This document shows positions 1 through 7,033 of a stretch of DNA of 12,705 bases, piece by piece. The position numbers and the translations under genes are program-made. The notes under the pieces are model-generated. The model was not told the DNA's origin. It saw only the letters and a program-made list of their open reading frames with translations, and searched no databases. Source of the stretch: an uncultured Saprospiraceae bacterium (GTDB lineage Bacteria > Bacteroidota > Bacteroidia > Chitinophagales > Saprospiraceae); contig CALCMV010000390.1 in assembly GCA_937967535.1 (NCBI GenBank), positions 1 to 12,705 on the forward strand. The letters run 5' to 3'. The stretch's first letter is position 1; every line of letters starts with the position of its first letter.

Positions 1-354
1 CCCCCTTAATACGCCAGTTTTAATAGTGCCGCCGCTATGCGGCTTAGGAAGTTGTGGAACTAATCGTCGGTTACAAAGCGTGCTTCCGATAGCTATCGGA
101 ACTATGCGCCTAATATTATGAATCCACTTATGTGTGTCACACTCAAAGTGTTTGTAGTACGTGTACAATATATTTTCTTTTTTTATTATTTAAATAATTA
201 AAAATCAATAAAATAAGAAATGTCTCGCGTATACAAATTTACATTTTACATTAATTTAATTTGAAAAAAAAGTGTCAAATGCAATTCTAAACATGCCAAA
301 ATTTTTGATTTGGTGATTATCCACTTTTAACAAAGCTATTCATATAGTAAAAAA
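1..354. other. Non-coding stretch with two small palindromes
   Basis: No convincing gene. The first ~130 bases are richer in G+C than the rest and hold a 5-bp hairpin (GCCGC at 31-35, GCGGC at 39-43) and a perfect 18-bp palindrome at 84-101 (TTCCGATAGCTATCGGAA). Both look like part of a repeat or gene remnant that continues to the left of the window; I cannot name it. From ~165 on the DNA is very AT-rich and featureless up to the stop codon of the AraC-type gene. No clear terminator for that gene is visible. Confidence 0.5.
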
Positions 355-1236
355 TTACTTAATTAAAAATGACATTCTAAATTGTTCGGGTGTGCTTTGT
401 GTTTGGCGTTTGAAATATTTGTAAAAGTTGGTGGTTTCTTCAAAACCCGATGTAAATGCAATTTCTTTGACGGGGAGTTGAGTATTGATAAGCAGTCGTT
501 TTATTTGTTGGGTGCAAATTTCATCTATAAATTCTTTTGCGGTTTTGTGGATGATGTTTTTGGTGATATTGTTGAGTGTTTTGTTGCTGACGCACATCAT
601 TTTGGCATAGTCTTGCACCCTTGTGGTTTGCCTGACATTATGCTCAACGAGTTTTTGAAATTCAATAAACTGACTCAAATATTTTTTGTCAAAGATGGTT
701 TGTTTTTGCTTTGATTTTATTCGGTATAATTTGGTAATCAGGATGTGCAATTCGCTTCTAATGATTTCTAAAGTATATTTATCATTTATATCAAAATATT
801 CATTTTGCATGCGTTTTATGAGTTGTGAAATCTCCTTCATTTCGGATGCCGATAGTTGAATTTTGGGAAGTCCCAATTGCTCATTAAATATTTGCAGAGA
901 CTTCAAGGCTTCCAATTGTTCGAGATAACTTACCAAAAAATCAGCCGTAAACAACAAGATATTTCCTGTCAAATTGCTTCTGAAAAATTTCTGGAGTTGG
1001 TCTTTCCGAATCGTCAAAATTGTTCCCGCCTTACACGCATAATCCGTAAAATCAATAGTGTGATAAGCCTCTCCGCTTTCTACAAAAATGATGACATAAA
1101 ACTCTACCACATGTAGCTCGTCGGGGGCATGGTCTTGTTCTGCAATCTCAAATAGTTTCTCTATCCGTATCAAGTCAAATTCAGCATTTGGGTTGTACTG
1201 ATTCTTAAACTTTATATGTAAGGCGTTTTCTTTCAT
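355..1236 (-). CDS. AraC-family transcriptional regulator
   Basis: A 293-residue DNA-binding regulator, probably cytoplasmic. The N-terminal half (about residues 1-130) has the short beta-strand pattern of an AraC-type cupin/sensor domain, for example LHVVEFYVIIFVESGEAYHT at 41-60. The C-terminal ~90 residues carry two helix-turn-helix units: VQDYAKMMCVSNKTLNN at 207-223, and KEIAFTSGFEETTNFYKYFK at 257-276, which is the diagnostic second AraC helix with its usual GF and F..YFK residues. The length is normal for the family. It lies 10 bp downstream of the aldo/keto reductase on the same strand, so the two are probably co-transcribed from the promoter at 2280-2310. Such a pair often means the regulator controls its partner enzyme, but ligand and targets are unknown; that link is inference. 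Confidence 0.9.
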   Translation of the reverse strand: MKENALHIKFKNQYNPNAEFDLIRIEKLFEIAEQDHAPDELHVVEFYVIIFVESGEAYHTIDFTDYACKAGTILTIRKDQLQKFFRSNLTGNILLFTADFLVSYLEQLEALKSLQIFNEQLGLPKIQLSASEMKEISQLIKRMQNEYFDINDKYTLEIIRSELHILITKLYRIKSKQKQTIFDKKYLSQFIEFQKLVEHNVRQTTRVQDYAKMMCVSNKTLNNITKNIIHKTAKEFIDEICTQQIKRLLINTQLPVKEIAFTSGFEETTNFYKYFKRQTQSTPEQFRMSFLIK

Positions 1237-1246
1237 ATGATAATGC

Positions 1247-2188
1247 TCAATATTTAGTGGAAGACAAAGAAAATAAGTCCATCATCTTGCTTTGATGAGC
1301 AAGGCTTGGCAATTTTCCGAAACCTGCCTGCACATTATCGCGCATATGTTTGGCTTTGGAAGTGCCGGGAATGACGCAGGTGACGGCGGGGTGTGCGAGG
1401 ATAAATTTTAGGAAAAATTGTCCCCAAGTTCTTGCGTCAAATTCTTCTGCCCAAGTCGGGAAGGTTTTATTTTTGGTCATTCGGAAAAGCGCACCCCCTT
1501 CGTATGGTCTGTTTATCAAAACTGCAATGCCTTTATCTTGCGCCAATGGCAAAATTCGTTCTGCTGCGTCGCGCACCCGCAGATTATAATTGATTTGGAT
1601 AAAATCAAGAGCTTCATTTTTCATAATGCGTTCCACTTCCGCATAGCCGCCTGCATGATAATGCGTAATACCAAGATAACGAATTTTGCCTTCTGCCTTC
1701 CATTTTCTCAAGGTCTTGATGTGCGTCTGCCAATCAACGAGGTTGTGAATTTGCATCAAGTCTATGGGTTCGGCTTGCATCAGTCGCATCGAATCATTCA
1801 TCTGCCGGATACCCGCTTGTTCGCCGGAAGTCCAAACTTTGGTGGCTTCAAATATTTTTGATTTCAAGTTGAGTTCGGTAGTGAGTTCGCCGACCACTTT
1901 TTCGGAATGCCCATACATCGGCGATGAATCAATGACCGAACCGCCATGTTCGACCAAGATTTTTAAGACTTCTTTCAAAGGCTGTCTTTCTTCTGCCGAA
2001 TTGCCGACATCAAAGGTTTGCCATGTACCTAATCCTATAACCGGAACTTCTTCATTGGAGGAGGGAATGATTCTTTTATTCATCGTTTTGTGTGTGTTGG
2101 ATGTGAATATTGGTGGCAGCAACATGGAAGATGCGCCGAAGGCTAAATATTTTGAGGCGGTTCTTCTTGATATTGATTTATTTTTCAT
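1247..2188 (-). CDS. Aldo/keto reductase with probable Tat signal
   Basis: A 313-residue NAD(P)H-dependent oxidoreductase of the aldo/keto reductase superfamily (TIM barrel). The expected catalytic tetrad is visible: Asp87 and Tyr92 in VIDSSPMYG, Lys117 in EATKVW, His148 in MQIHNL. A late VIPGTSKAKHMRDN stretch fits the cofactor-binding end of the barrel. The first ~30 residues contain twin arginines (SRRTASKYLAFG at 7-18) followed by a hydrophobic run, which suggests Tat export of a folded, cofactor-loaded enzyme. Met36 (MNKRIIPSSNEEVPVIGLG) is a possible internal start giving a cytoplasmic form. It is the first gene of a two-gene unit with the AraC regulator. The promoter is at 2280-2310 and a 7-bp word array lies in the leader. 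The substrate is unknown. Confidence 0.9.
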   Translation of the reverse strand: MKNKSISRRTASKYLAFGASSMLLPPIFTSNTHKTMNKRIIPSSNEEVPVIGLGTWQTFDVGNSAEERQPLKEVLKILVEHGGSVIDSSPMYGHSEKVVGELTTELNLKSKIFEATKVWTSGEQAGIRQMNDSMRLMQAEPIDLMQIHNLVDWQTHIKTLRKWKAEGKIRYLGITHYHAGGYAEVERIMKNEALDFIQINYNLRVRDAAERILPLAQDKGIAVLINRPYEGGALFRMTKNKTFPTWAEEFDARTWGQFFLKFILAHPAVTCVIPGTSKAKHMRDNVQAGFGKLPSLAHQSKMMDLFSLSSTKY

Positions 2189-2204
2189 TATATATTTTTT
2201 AACT

Positions 2205-2246
2205 ATTCATGTTCTTTGTTCGTCGTACTTCGTTCTATGTTGATTT
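2205..2246. repeat. Degenerate 7-bp tandem array before the aldo/keto reductase
   Basis: Six consecutive 7-bp units on the plus strand: ATTCATG, TTCTTTG, TTCGTCG, TACTTCG, TTCTATG, TTGATTT. The approximate consensus is TTCNTNG. The array lies in the presumed 5' leader of the minus-strand aldo/keto reductase, ending 17 bp before its ATG. The period is exact; individual units differ at one to three bases. Confidence 0.65.
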
Positions 2247-2279
2247 AGAGAAATGTTCATAACTTTGAAACTATTTGAG

Positions 2280-2310
2280 CAAATCTATATTTTATAATCA
2301 TTACAACAAA
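2280..2310 (-). promoter_or_regulatory. Bacteroidota-type promoter for aldo/keto reductase and AraC genes
   Basis: On the minus strand the sequence reads TTTG (2310-2307), 19 bp, then TAGATTTG (2287-2280). This matches the Bacteroidota consensus TTG/TTTG-N17-23-TAnnTTTG exactly. Transcription would begin near 2273, giving a leader of about 85 nt that contains the 7-bp array. Confidence 0.65.
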
Positions 2311-2369
2311 TGATGGCAGCTTTCGGAAAAAATCAACGAAAAACGACAAACCGGAGTAGTTTATATATT

Positions 2370-2759
2370 TTATTTCTTGACTTCATTTTTCCGTTCTATA
2401 AAAGCAATTTTTATGAGTTCTTTAATTCGGGCATCTTTTGTTTGCTCAATAGAATGAATTTTGATGTGTCTCAATTTTTTACCCGTTCCCTCCAAAAGTC
2501 CGTGTTTATCATTGAGTAATGCACCTTGATAGAAACCTAAGTTGACCCAAGATTTGTGCGGGAGTACATAAGCATATCCTTCCTTCATTTTCTTTGGTCC
2601 TAGTCCGTAAGTTGCTGCCCTGTCACCCAAGCGGACAACTTCGCAAGCATCCGGGTCTATCTCAAGAATGACTTTTTTAAGTTCCGAAATTATCAGACGG
2701 AGATTTTCGGGTGTCATTTCCAAGAGGTCCTCGAAAGTTCCAAATTTTGTTTCTGCCAT
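2370..2759 (-). CDS. DUF1801-family protein (YdhG-like)
   Basis: A small soluble protein of 129 residues related to the DUF1801/YdhG family, whose molecular role is not established. Recognisable features are FEDLLEMTPENLRLIISELKKVI near the N-terminus, the central EVVRLGDRAATYGLG, the conserved AYVLPHKSWVNLGFYQGALL strand-rich segment, and LEGTGKKLRHIKI. The frame is open up to 2825, which would add 22 lysine/leucine-rich residues, but that extension runs into a repeat (2803-2947) that also occurs elsewhere in the window. MAETKFGTFEDL beginning at 2759 is the usual family start, so I chose it. An A-rich stretch precedes this ATG and no strong Shine-Dalgarno is seen. It stands alone on the minus strand. 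Confidence 0.85.
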   Translation of the reverse strand: MAETKFGTFEDLLEMTPENLRLIISELKKVILEIDPDACEVVRLGDRAATYGLGPKKMKEGYAYVLPHKSWVNLGFYQGALLNDKHGLLEGTGKKLRHIKIHSIEQTKDARIKELIKIAFIERKNEVKK

Positions 2760-2802
2760 ATTTTTTTTGTTTAATTTTTCTTTCAATCTTGTATTTTTCA
2801 GG

Positions 2803-2947
2803 CAAAAATCGCTTTTTTTGCTCAAATTCTGAATCTAAAGTTTTACTTGAATTAAAATACGCTAACTCACTGATATAGTTGTTTTTAGTTCGATAAAACT
2901 AAAGCGTAAACTATCCGAGAATCACGTAAAAAATTTGAAGCTGTATA
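2803..2947 (-). repeat. Duplicated leader element, copy 1
   Basis: This ~145-bp sequence, read on the minus strand, matches 9676-9821 on the plus strand with roughly 13 substitutions and three 1-bp indels (about 89% identity, aligned by eye). Shared landmarks in order are TATACAGC, ACGTGATTCTCGGA, CTTTAGTTTTATCGA, ACTATATCA, AGTTAGCGTATTTTAATT, AAGTAAAACTTTA and CAAAAAAAGC. Weaker similarity continues ~30 bp further out, to about 2981. The element ends 43 bp before the DUF1801 start codon and points toward it. Confidence 0.85.
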
Positions 2948-3351
2948 CGGGGTCAGATTATTTCATTGTAAAGAGTTTCGTGAGTGTTTTTTTTTAAGCC
3001 CTTTAGTAAATGAAGGAATATTGTATGAAGAAATCATTTTCCGATAAAAGTAATAGGTATTATTTGCGATGCCCCAAAAGCAATAAGATTAAAATCTCTT
3101 GATTCATTCATTGAGAACTTAGATATTTTAATTTAAATAATAAATAAAATTAATTATTTTTTGTGAATCATATTATTCTACTGAACGGTAATTACTTTAT
3201 TGTATTTGAAATCTGAATCCAAGCATTTAAACCAAGACAAACATATCATAAATTTTCAAAAGTATCAAACAAAGAAAAAAGAAAAACGATTTGAGTGTGT
3301 AAAATATTGGGGGTAATCAGATATGAAAAGCCTACTGCACATCTTTAATTT

Positions 3352-3569
3352 TGCCACAAAGACACAAAGAATTTTCAGGCTAGCCGTTTAAGTTTGCTTG
3401 CGAGATAGTACTCGTCTGACGAAGGTTTTTATGAAATGTAGTGATTTGTCTCATAAAATATTCGCATTGAATAAAGGGATTCGTCTGACGAGTATTCGCT
3501 TTAGGCAAAGTTAAATGGCTAGCCAATTTTCATGCTTATCAGCAATTTATACTTTGTGTCTTTGTGGCA
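3352..3569. repeat. Palindromic hairpin element split by a MITE
   Basis: Perfect 18-bp inverted repeats, TGCCACAAAGACACAAAG at 3352-3369 and its complement at 3552-3569. Removing the inserted element at 3378-3524 and one copy of its 8-bp duplication leaves a simple hairpin with a 27-nt loop. A similar word (GCCACTAAGGACACGAAAA) reappears at 12056-12074, also next to an inserted element. Confidence 0.8.
3378..3524. mobile_element. MITE-like element, family A, copy 1
   Basis: A 147-bp non-coding element ending in GGCTAGCC at both sides (3378-3385 and 3517-3524), with imperfect terminal inverted repeats of ~45 bp that include TCGTCTGACGA. It is flanked by an exact 8-bp direct repeat AATTTTCA (3370-3377 and 3525-3532), which is the mark of transposition. 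A second copy in inverted orientation at 12566-12705 differs at only about 4 of 140 bases. It has no room for a transposase, so it must be mobilised in trans; the helper family cannot be told from the ends alone, though an 8-bp duplication occurs in several IS families. Confidence 0.85.
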
Positions 3570-3616
3570 GTTTTCAATTTTGAATTATGTTTCTCATAGG
3601 AATTTGAAATTTATCA

Positions 3617-3651
3617 TTTGTATAAGTAGTGAGACAAAAACACTACATTTG
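3617..3651 (+). promoter_or_regulatory. Probable promoter for the thrB unit
   Basis: TTTG (3617-3620), 23 bp, then TACATTTG (3644-3651), within the accepted spacing for the Bacteroidota housekeeping consensus. The predicted start near 3658 gives a leader of ~147 nt before thrB. I see no leader peptide rich in threonine or isoleucine codons in it. Confidence 0.55.
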
Positions 3652-3773
3652 CATTTGGTTTTTTATAAATAAAAATAATTTAAACATATATAAAGATTTG
3701 ATTGTTTTAGATTCGTGTGTCCTAGCGACAATTTTCCTGAATCATTTATGGGAAAGTCGGCGGCACAGATGCT

Positions 3774-3801
3774 ACTATGAACTATCAATTACGAACTCAA
3801 A
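3774..3801. repeat. 7-bp tandem array before thrB
   Basis: Four 7-bp units: ACTATGA, ACTATCA, ATTACGA, ACTCAAA, ending 3 bp before the thrB start codon. The word is almost the same as in the array after thrC (7004-7031). Confidence 0.6.
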
Positions 3802-3804
3802 GAT

Positions 3805-4737
3805 ATGTCAGGAGTAAAAGTATTTGCCCCCGCAACGGTCTCGAATGTATGCTGCGGATTTGATATACTCGGTTATGCGATACACGGACCGGGCGACGAG
3901 GTAGTGGCAACATTGACGGATGAACCCGGCATCCACATCACCAAAATTACAGGCGACAAAGGCAAGCTGCCCCGCGAGACAATGAAGAACACCGCAGGCT
4001 TAGCCGGAACAAGATTGTTGGAACATTTGGGCAAAACCAACATAGGTATTAATATGGAGATTCGGAAGAAGATGCCATTCGGGAGTGGTATGGGGTCGAG
4101 TGCGGCGAGTGCAGTGGCGGGTGTCGTTGCTGTCAATCACCTGCTCGGCAATCCACTTACAAAATGGGAACTCTTGCCTTTCGCATCTGCCGGAGAGCAA
4201 TTGGCGAGTGGCGGCTCGATTCATTTGGATAATGTCGCACCTTCTTTGCTTGGTGGAATGACGCTCAATCGGGACAATGACAGCTTCGATGTACATCGCG
4301 TTTATTTAATGGATGGGCTTTACACAACGCTCGTATATCCGTATGTAGAAGTGCTGACGGCAGATGCCCGCAATATGCTCAGTCCGCAAACTTCGCTGAA
4401 ACAAATGACTGCACAAGCTGCTAACCTCGGTGGCTTGATTATCGGACTGAGCAAGGGCGACCTTGATCTCATTCGTCGCTCGCTCAAAGATGTTATTATA
4501 GAACCGCAACGTGCAGGATTGATTCCGGGCTTCTATGAGGTACAAGCTGCGGCTATGGATTGTGGCGTTTTGGGTTGCAGTATTTCGGGTTCGGGTCCGT
4601 CTATGTTTGCTTTGAGTAATAATAGTTTGATTGCTGAACAAGCCGGAGAAGCGATGCAAGCTGTCTTTACCAAACAAGGGATTGAAAGCAATGTGTATGT
4701 CTCCTTGATTAATCAGGATGGGGCGGTGGTTTGTTAA
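3805..4737 (+). CDS. thrB: Homoserine kinase
   Basis: Phosphorylates L-homoserine with ATP to O-phosphohomoserine, the step before threonine synthase; cytoplasmic. The 310 residues match the usual length of the GHMP-kinase family member. Motif 1 is VKVFAPATVSNVCCGFDILG at 4-23, the ATP-binding motif is PFGSGMGSSAASAVAG at 91-106, and the C-terminal motif is GVLGCSISGSGPSMFAL at 254-270. The start at 3805 gives the typical short N-terminus and sits 3 bp after a 7-bp array rather than behind a Shine-Dalgarno. No aspartokinase/homoserine dehydrogenase gene (thrA) is in the window; in many Bacteroidota thrA lies just upstream, but here a repeat-filled gap does. thrC follows after one intervening gene, so a common transcript is likely. 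Confidence 0.96.
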   Translation: MSGVKVFAPATVSNVCCGFDILGYAIHGPGDEVVATLTDEPGIHITKITGDKGKLPRETMKNTAGLAGTRLLEHLGKTNIGINMEIRKKMPFGSGMGSSAASAVAGVVAVNHLLGNPLTKWELLPFASAGEQLASGGSIHLDNVAPSLLGGMTLNRDNDSFDVHRVYLMDGLYTTLVYPYVEVLTADARNMLSPQTSLKQMTAQAANLGGLIIGLSKGDLDLIRRSLKDVIIEPQRAGLIPGFYEVQAAAMDCGVLGCSISGSGPSMFALSNNSLIAEQAGEAMQAVFTKQGIESNVYVSLINQDGAVVC

Positions 4738-4766
4738 GTTCAAGCGCAAGTTTCAAGTTCAAGTTC
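4736..4766. repeat. 6-bp tandem array between thrB and the PLD-like gene
   Basis: Units of six, AAGTTC, AAGCGC, AAGTTT, then (after a one-base slip) AAGTTC twice. The array overlaps the last base pairs of the thrB stop region and lies ~30 bp before the next start codon. Confidence 0.5.
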
Positions 4767-4797
4767 AAAATTTCTTCAAAATATAAACCAAGTAATA

Positions 4798-5586
4798 ATG
4801 GCATTTTTTTTAAAAGAAACACAACTCAATGATGCAATAGGCTATATCATTGAACGTGCAGAAACTCGTTTAATATTGATGTGCCCTTACATTAAGTTAC
4901 ATGAGAGAATAAAGAGGTTATTAACCCCTAAAAAAGAATTAAATAATCTAAATATTATTGTTGTAATTGGAAAAAATGAAAATGAAATCTCAAAAAGCAT
5001 AAGTAGTGATGACATTGCTTTTTTCAAGGATTTTCCAAATATAGAGATTCGCCATAATAAAGATTTACATGCTAAGTATTATGCTAATGATTTCAACGGC
5101 ATAATTACGTCAATGAATCTCTATGATTATTCTATAAATCATAACATTGAATTTGGGGTTATTACTGAGGTCAAAGGTTTTTGGGGAGGAGTGATAAATA
5201 AAGAGAGTCTTGACGGTAATGCCTATTCTTATGCGCTTCAAGTTATAAAAAGCAGCGACTTAATATTTCATAAAACCCCAAACTTTGAAAAAAGTAAAAT
5301 CCCATTCAAAAAGGACAAATACTTAGGTTCTACAATTATTGTAGATAATACAGACTCAATATTCGCACAGAAAAAAGAATATAAACCTAAGCGACAAGCT
5401 AAACCACAACAAGGCTACTGCATCCGCACAGGCGTAGAAATCCTTTTCAACCCAAAGAAACCAATGACACTCGAAGCCTACAAATCATGGGAACGCTATA
5501 AGAACCCTGATTATAAAGAAAAGTTTTGCCATAAAACGGGGAAAAAATCCTATGGAAAAACATCTATGAGCCACCCTATTCTATAA
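4798..5586 (+). CDS. Phospholipase D-like domain protein with C-terminal Cys-x-x-Thr-Gly pair
   Basis: A 262-residue soluble protein with one phospholipase-D-superfamily (HKD) motif: His91, Lys93 and Asp98 in LHAKYYAND, followed by SMNLYD (105-110) in the place of the family's GSxN, and Glu118 in HNIEFGV. Proteins with one HKD normally act as dimers and may be nucleases or phosphodiesterases; the substrate here is unknown. The tail (206-262) has a paired motif, CIRTG at 208-212 and CHKTG at 244-248, joined by FNPKKPMTLEAYKSWERY, which resembles a small zinc-binding module seen behind PLD domains in Bacteroidota (from memory). The first two thirds are distinctly AT-rich compared with thrB and thrC. 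It sits between these genes, 60 bp after one and 69 bp before the other, and has no obvious role in threonine synthesis, so insertion into an older thrB-thrC unit is likely. Confidence 0.85.
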   Translation: MAFFLKETQLNDAIGYIIERAETRLILMCPYIKLHERIKRLLTPKKELNNLNIIVVIGKNENEISKSISSDDIAFFKDFPNIEIRHNKDLHAKYYANDFNGIITSMNLYDYSINHNIEFGVITEVKGFWGGVINKESLDGNAYSYALQVIKSSDLIFHKTPNFEKSKIPFKKDKYLGSTIIVDNTDSIFAQKKEYKPKRQAKPQQGYCIRTGVEILFNPKKPMTLEAYKSWERYKNPDYKEKFCHKTGKKSYGKTSMSHPIL

Positions 5587-5598
5587 TGGCTAACCAAA

Positions 5599-5614
5599 CG
5601 TTCCACGTGGAACA
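5599..5614. promoter_or_regulatory. parS-like palindrome 1
   Basis: A perfect 14-bp palindrome GTTCCACGTGGAAC at 5600-5613. This is the core of the chromosomal ParB-binding site parS (TGTTNCACGTGNAACA type); the outermost T of the 16-mer is C here. It lies between the PLD-like gene and thrC, just before the 7-bp array. Confidence 0.75.
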
Positions 5615-5625
5615 TCCACAAAAAA

Positions 5626-5655
5626 TTAACCATTAATCGTTAATCATTAACCATT
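5626..5655. repeat. 7-bp tandem array before thrC
   Basis: Units TTAACCA, TTAATCG, TTAATCA, TTAACCA, then TT running straight into the thrC ATG, so the start codon is in phase with the array. No Shine-Dalgarno is visible; the array takes its place. Confidence 0.65.
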
Positions 5656-6954
5656 ATGCAGTTATACAGTACAAAAGATAAAACAACTTTCTTCTCCTTA
5701 AAAACAGCCGTTATGAAGGGTTTGCCGGACGATAACGGGCTATTTATGCCTTCCAAGATACCTGCATTGCCGCAGACATTCTTTAAAGATATTGAGCAAT
5801 ACAGTTTCTCTGCCATTGCGTATGAAGTGTGTAAAGCTTTGATAGGAGAGGTTATTCCTGATAGCAAACTAAAGCAGATAGCAGAACACGCGGTCAACTT
5901 CCCCGCACCTGTGGTCACGCTGGATGAGCAGACGCATATACTGGAGTTGTTTCATGGTCCCTCTTTGGCGTTTAAGGATTTTGGTGCGCGGTTTATGGCG
6001 CAGCTTATGGGGCATTTTAATCAGGGAGAAGACAAGGAACTCACGATACTCGTAGCCACTTCGGGGGATACGGGCGGTGCGGTGGCGGCAGGCTTTTATA
6101 AGACACCGGGTATTCGTGTGGTGATTCTATATCCGAGTGGTAAGGTGAGTGCTTTGCAGGAAAAACAACTCACTACGCTGGGGCATAATATCACAGCATT
6201 GGAGGTAAACGGCACATTCGATGATTGTCAGGCATTGGTGAAGCAAGCCTTTTTGGATAAAGACCTGACCACGCGACAGCGTTTGAGTTCTGCCAATTCG
6301 ATTAATATTGCACGCCTTATTCCTCAATCATTCTACTACATAGAAGCCTACAAGCAATTAAAGGATAAACAAACACCTATTGTATTCACTGTACCAAGTG
6401 GCAACTTCGGCAACCTTACCGCAGGGCTTTTGGCTTGGAAAATGGGCTTACCGATACACCGTTTTATTGCTGCTACGAATGTAAATAATGTCGTACCCGA
6501 ATACCTTAATACAGGCGAATACAAGCCCCGCCCCTCCACACGTACCCTTTCTAATGCAATGGATGTGGGCAATCCATCCAATTTTGCACGTATGCTCGAC
6601 CTATATAGTTCCACGTGGAACATTATGAAAGAAGACATCACAGGCTACGCATACACAGACGCAGAGACTTGCATAGGTCTAAAAGAAGTCTTTGATAAGT
6701 ATCAATACATCATTGACCCACATGGTGCTGTGGGCTATTTGGCATTTAGAGACTATCAAAAAGAAAACCCGAATGTACAAGGCGTGATTCTGGAAACAGC
6801 GCATCCTGCCAAATTCATTGATACGGTAGAAGAAACGATAGGGCAGAAAGTAGACATTCCTGAAAGGCTGGCTATTCTTGCCAATAAAAAGAAAGAAGCA
6901 CTGCAAATGGGAACGGATTTCAAAGGATTTAAAGAATGGCTAATGGACTTTTAA
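5656..6954 (+). CDS. thrC: Threonine synthase
   Basis: A pyridoxal-phosphate enzyme that converts O-phosphohomoserine to L-threonine, the last step of the pathway; cytoplasmic. The 432 residues fit the bacterial type. The cofactor-binding lysine is Lys107 in GPSLAFKDFGARFM. The phosphate/substrate loop is ATSGDTGGAVAAG at 134-146, and a second glycine-rich loop, VPSGNFGNLTAG, is at 246-257. The N-terminus (MQLYSTKDKT, then LPDDNGLFMP) is typical and supports the ATG at 5656. The gene is unusual in carrying a perfect parS-like palindrome inside its coding sequence (6608-6621, read as Ser-Ser-Thr-Trp-Asn). It is the last gene of the thrB unit and ends at an inverted repeat and a strong terminator. 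Confidence 0.97.
   Translation: MQLYSTKDKTTFFSLKTAVMKGLPDDNGLFMPSKIPALPQTFFKDIEQYSFSAIAYEVCKALIGEVIPDSKLKQIAEHAVNFPAPVVTLDEQTHILELFHGPSLAFKDFGARFMAQLMGHFNQGEDKELTILVATSGDTGGAVAAGFYKTPGIRVVILYPSGKVSALQEKQLTTLGHNITALEVNGTFDDCQALVKQAFLDKDLTTRQRLSSANSINIARLIPQSFYYIEAYKQLKDKQTPIVFTVPSGNFGNLTAGLLAWKMGLPIHRFIAATNVNNVVPEYLNTGEYKPRPSTRTLSNAMDVGNPSNFARMLDLYSSTWNIMKEDITGYAYTDAETCIGLKEVFDKYQYIIDPHGAVGYLAFRDYQKENPNVQGVILETAHPAKFIDTVEETIGQKVDIPERLAILANKKKEALQMGTDFKGFKEWLMDF
6607..6622. promoter_or_regulatory. parS-like palindrome 2, inside thrC
   Basis: GTTCCACGTGGAAC at 6608-6621, identical to site 1 and flanked by A on each side. It lies within the thrC reading frame near residues 318-322. Confidence 0.7.
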
Positions 6955-7031
6955 TTGATAGTTCATGGTTCATGGTTTTAACGTGAAATAGCCTCGCGTA
7001 AAAACTATGAACTATGAACTATCAACTATGA
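6955..7031. repeat. Inverted repeat built from 7-bp words after thrC
   Basis: The left arm 6955-6983 and right arm 6997-7025 (29 bp each) pair with three mismatches, two of which are G-U in RNA. The left arm starts immediately after the thrC stop codon. Each arm is itself a 7-bp array: TTGATAG, TTCATGG, TTCATGG on the left; ACTATGA, ACTATGA, ACTATCA, ACTATGA (7004-7031) on the right. The 13-nt loop is GC-richer. It could act as a 3' stabilising hairpin before the terminator. Confidence 0.7.
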
Positions 7032-7033
7032 AT

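Larger units (their letters stand above)
2760..3804. other. Gene-free, repeat-rich gap
   Basis: About 1 kb without a credible protein. It holds copy 1 of the duplicated leader (2803-2947, with weaker similarity to ~2981), then an AT-rich stretch (3000-3340) in which I see nothing, then a hairpin element (3352-3569) interrupted by a small mobile element (3378-3524), then the probable thrB promoter (3617-3651), a ~147-nt leader and a 7-bp array. A 62-codon open frame at 3629-3817 overlaps this leader and does not look like protein. Confidence 0.7.

Noticed and set aside
317..325. DnaA-box-like TTATCCACT
   Set aside because: A single imperfect match without neighbours; not enough to call an origin despite the parS-like sites elsewhere.
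2760..2825. 22-residue N-terminal extension of the DUF1801 protein
   Set aside because: It runs into a repeated element and is K/L/N-rich; the family begins at MAETKFGTFEDL.
3378..3524. CRISPR or toxin/antitoxin remnant as explanation for the repeats
   Set aside because: No regular spacers and no coding capacity; inverted ends with an 8-bp target duplication explain it fully.
3658..3804. Threonine attenuator or riboswitch in the thrB leader
   Set aside because: No Thr/Ile-rich leader peptide and no strong terminator hairpin seen in the 147-nt leader.
3629..3817. 62-codon plus-strand open frame upstream of thrB
   Set aside because: It overlaps thrB by a few codons, covers the predicted promoter and the 7-bp array, and its composition is not protein-like; better explained as leader DNA.
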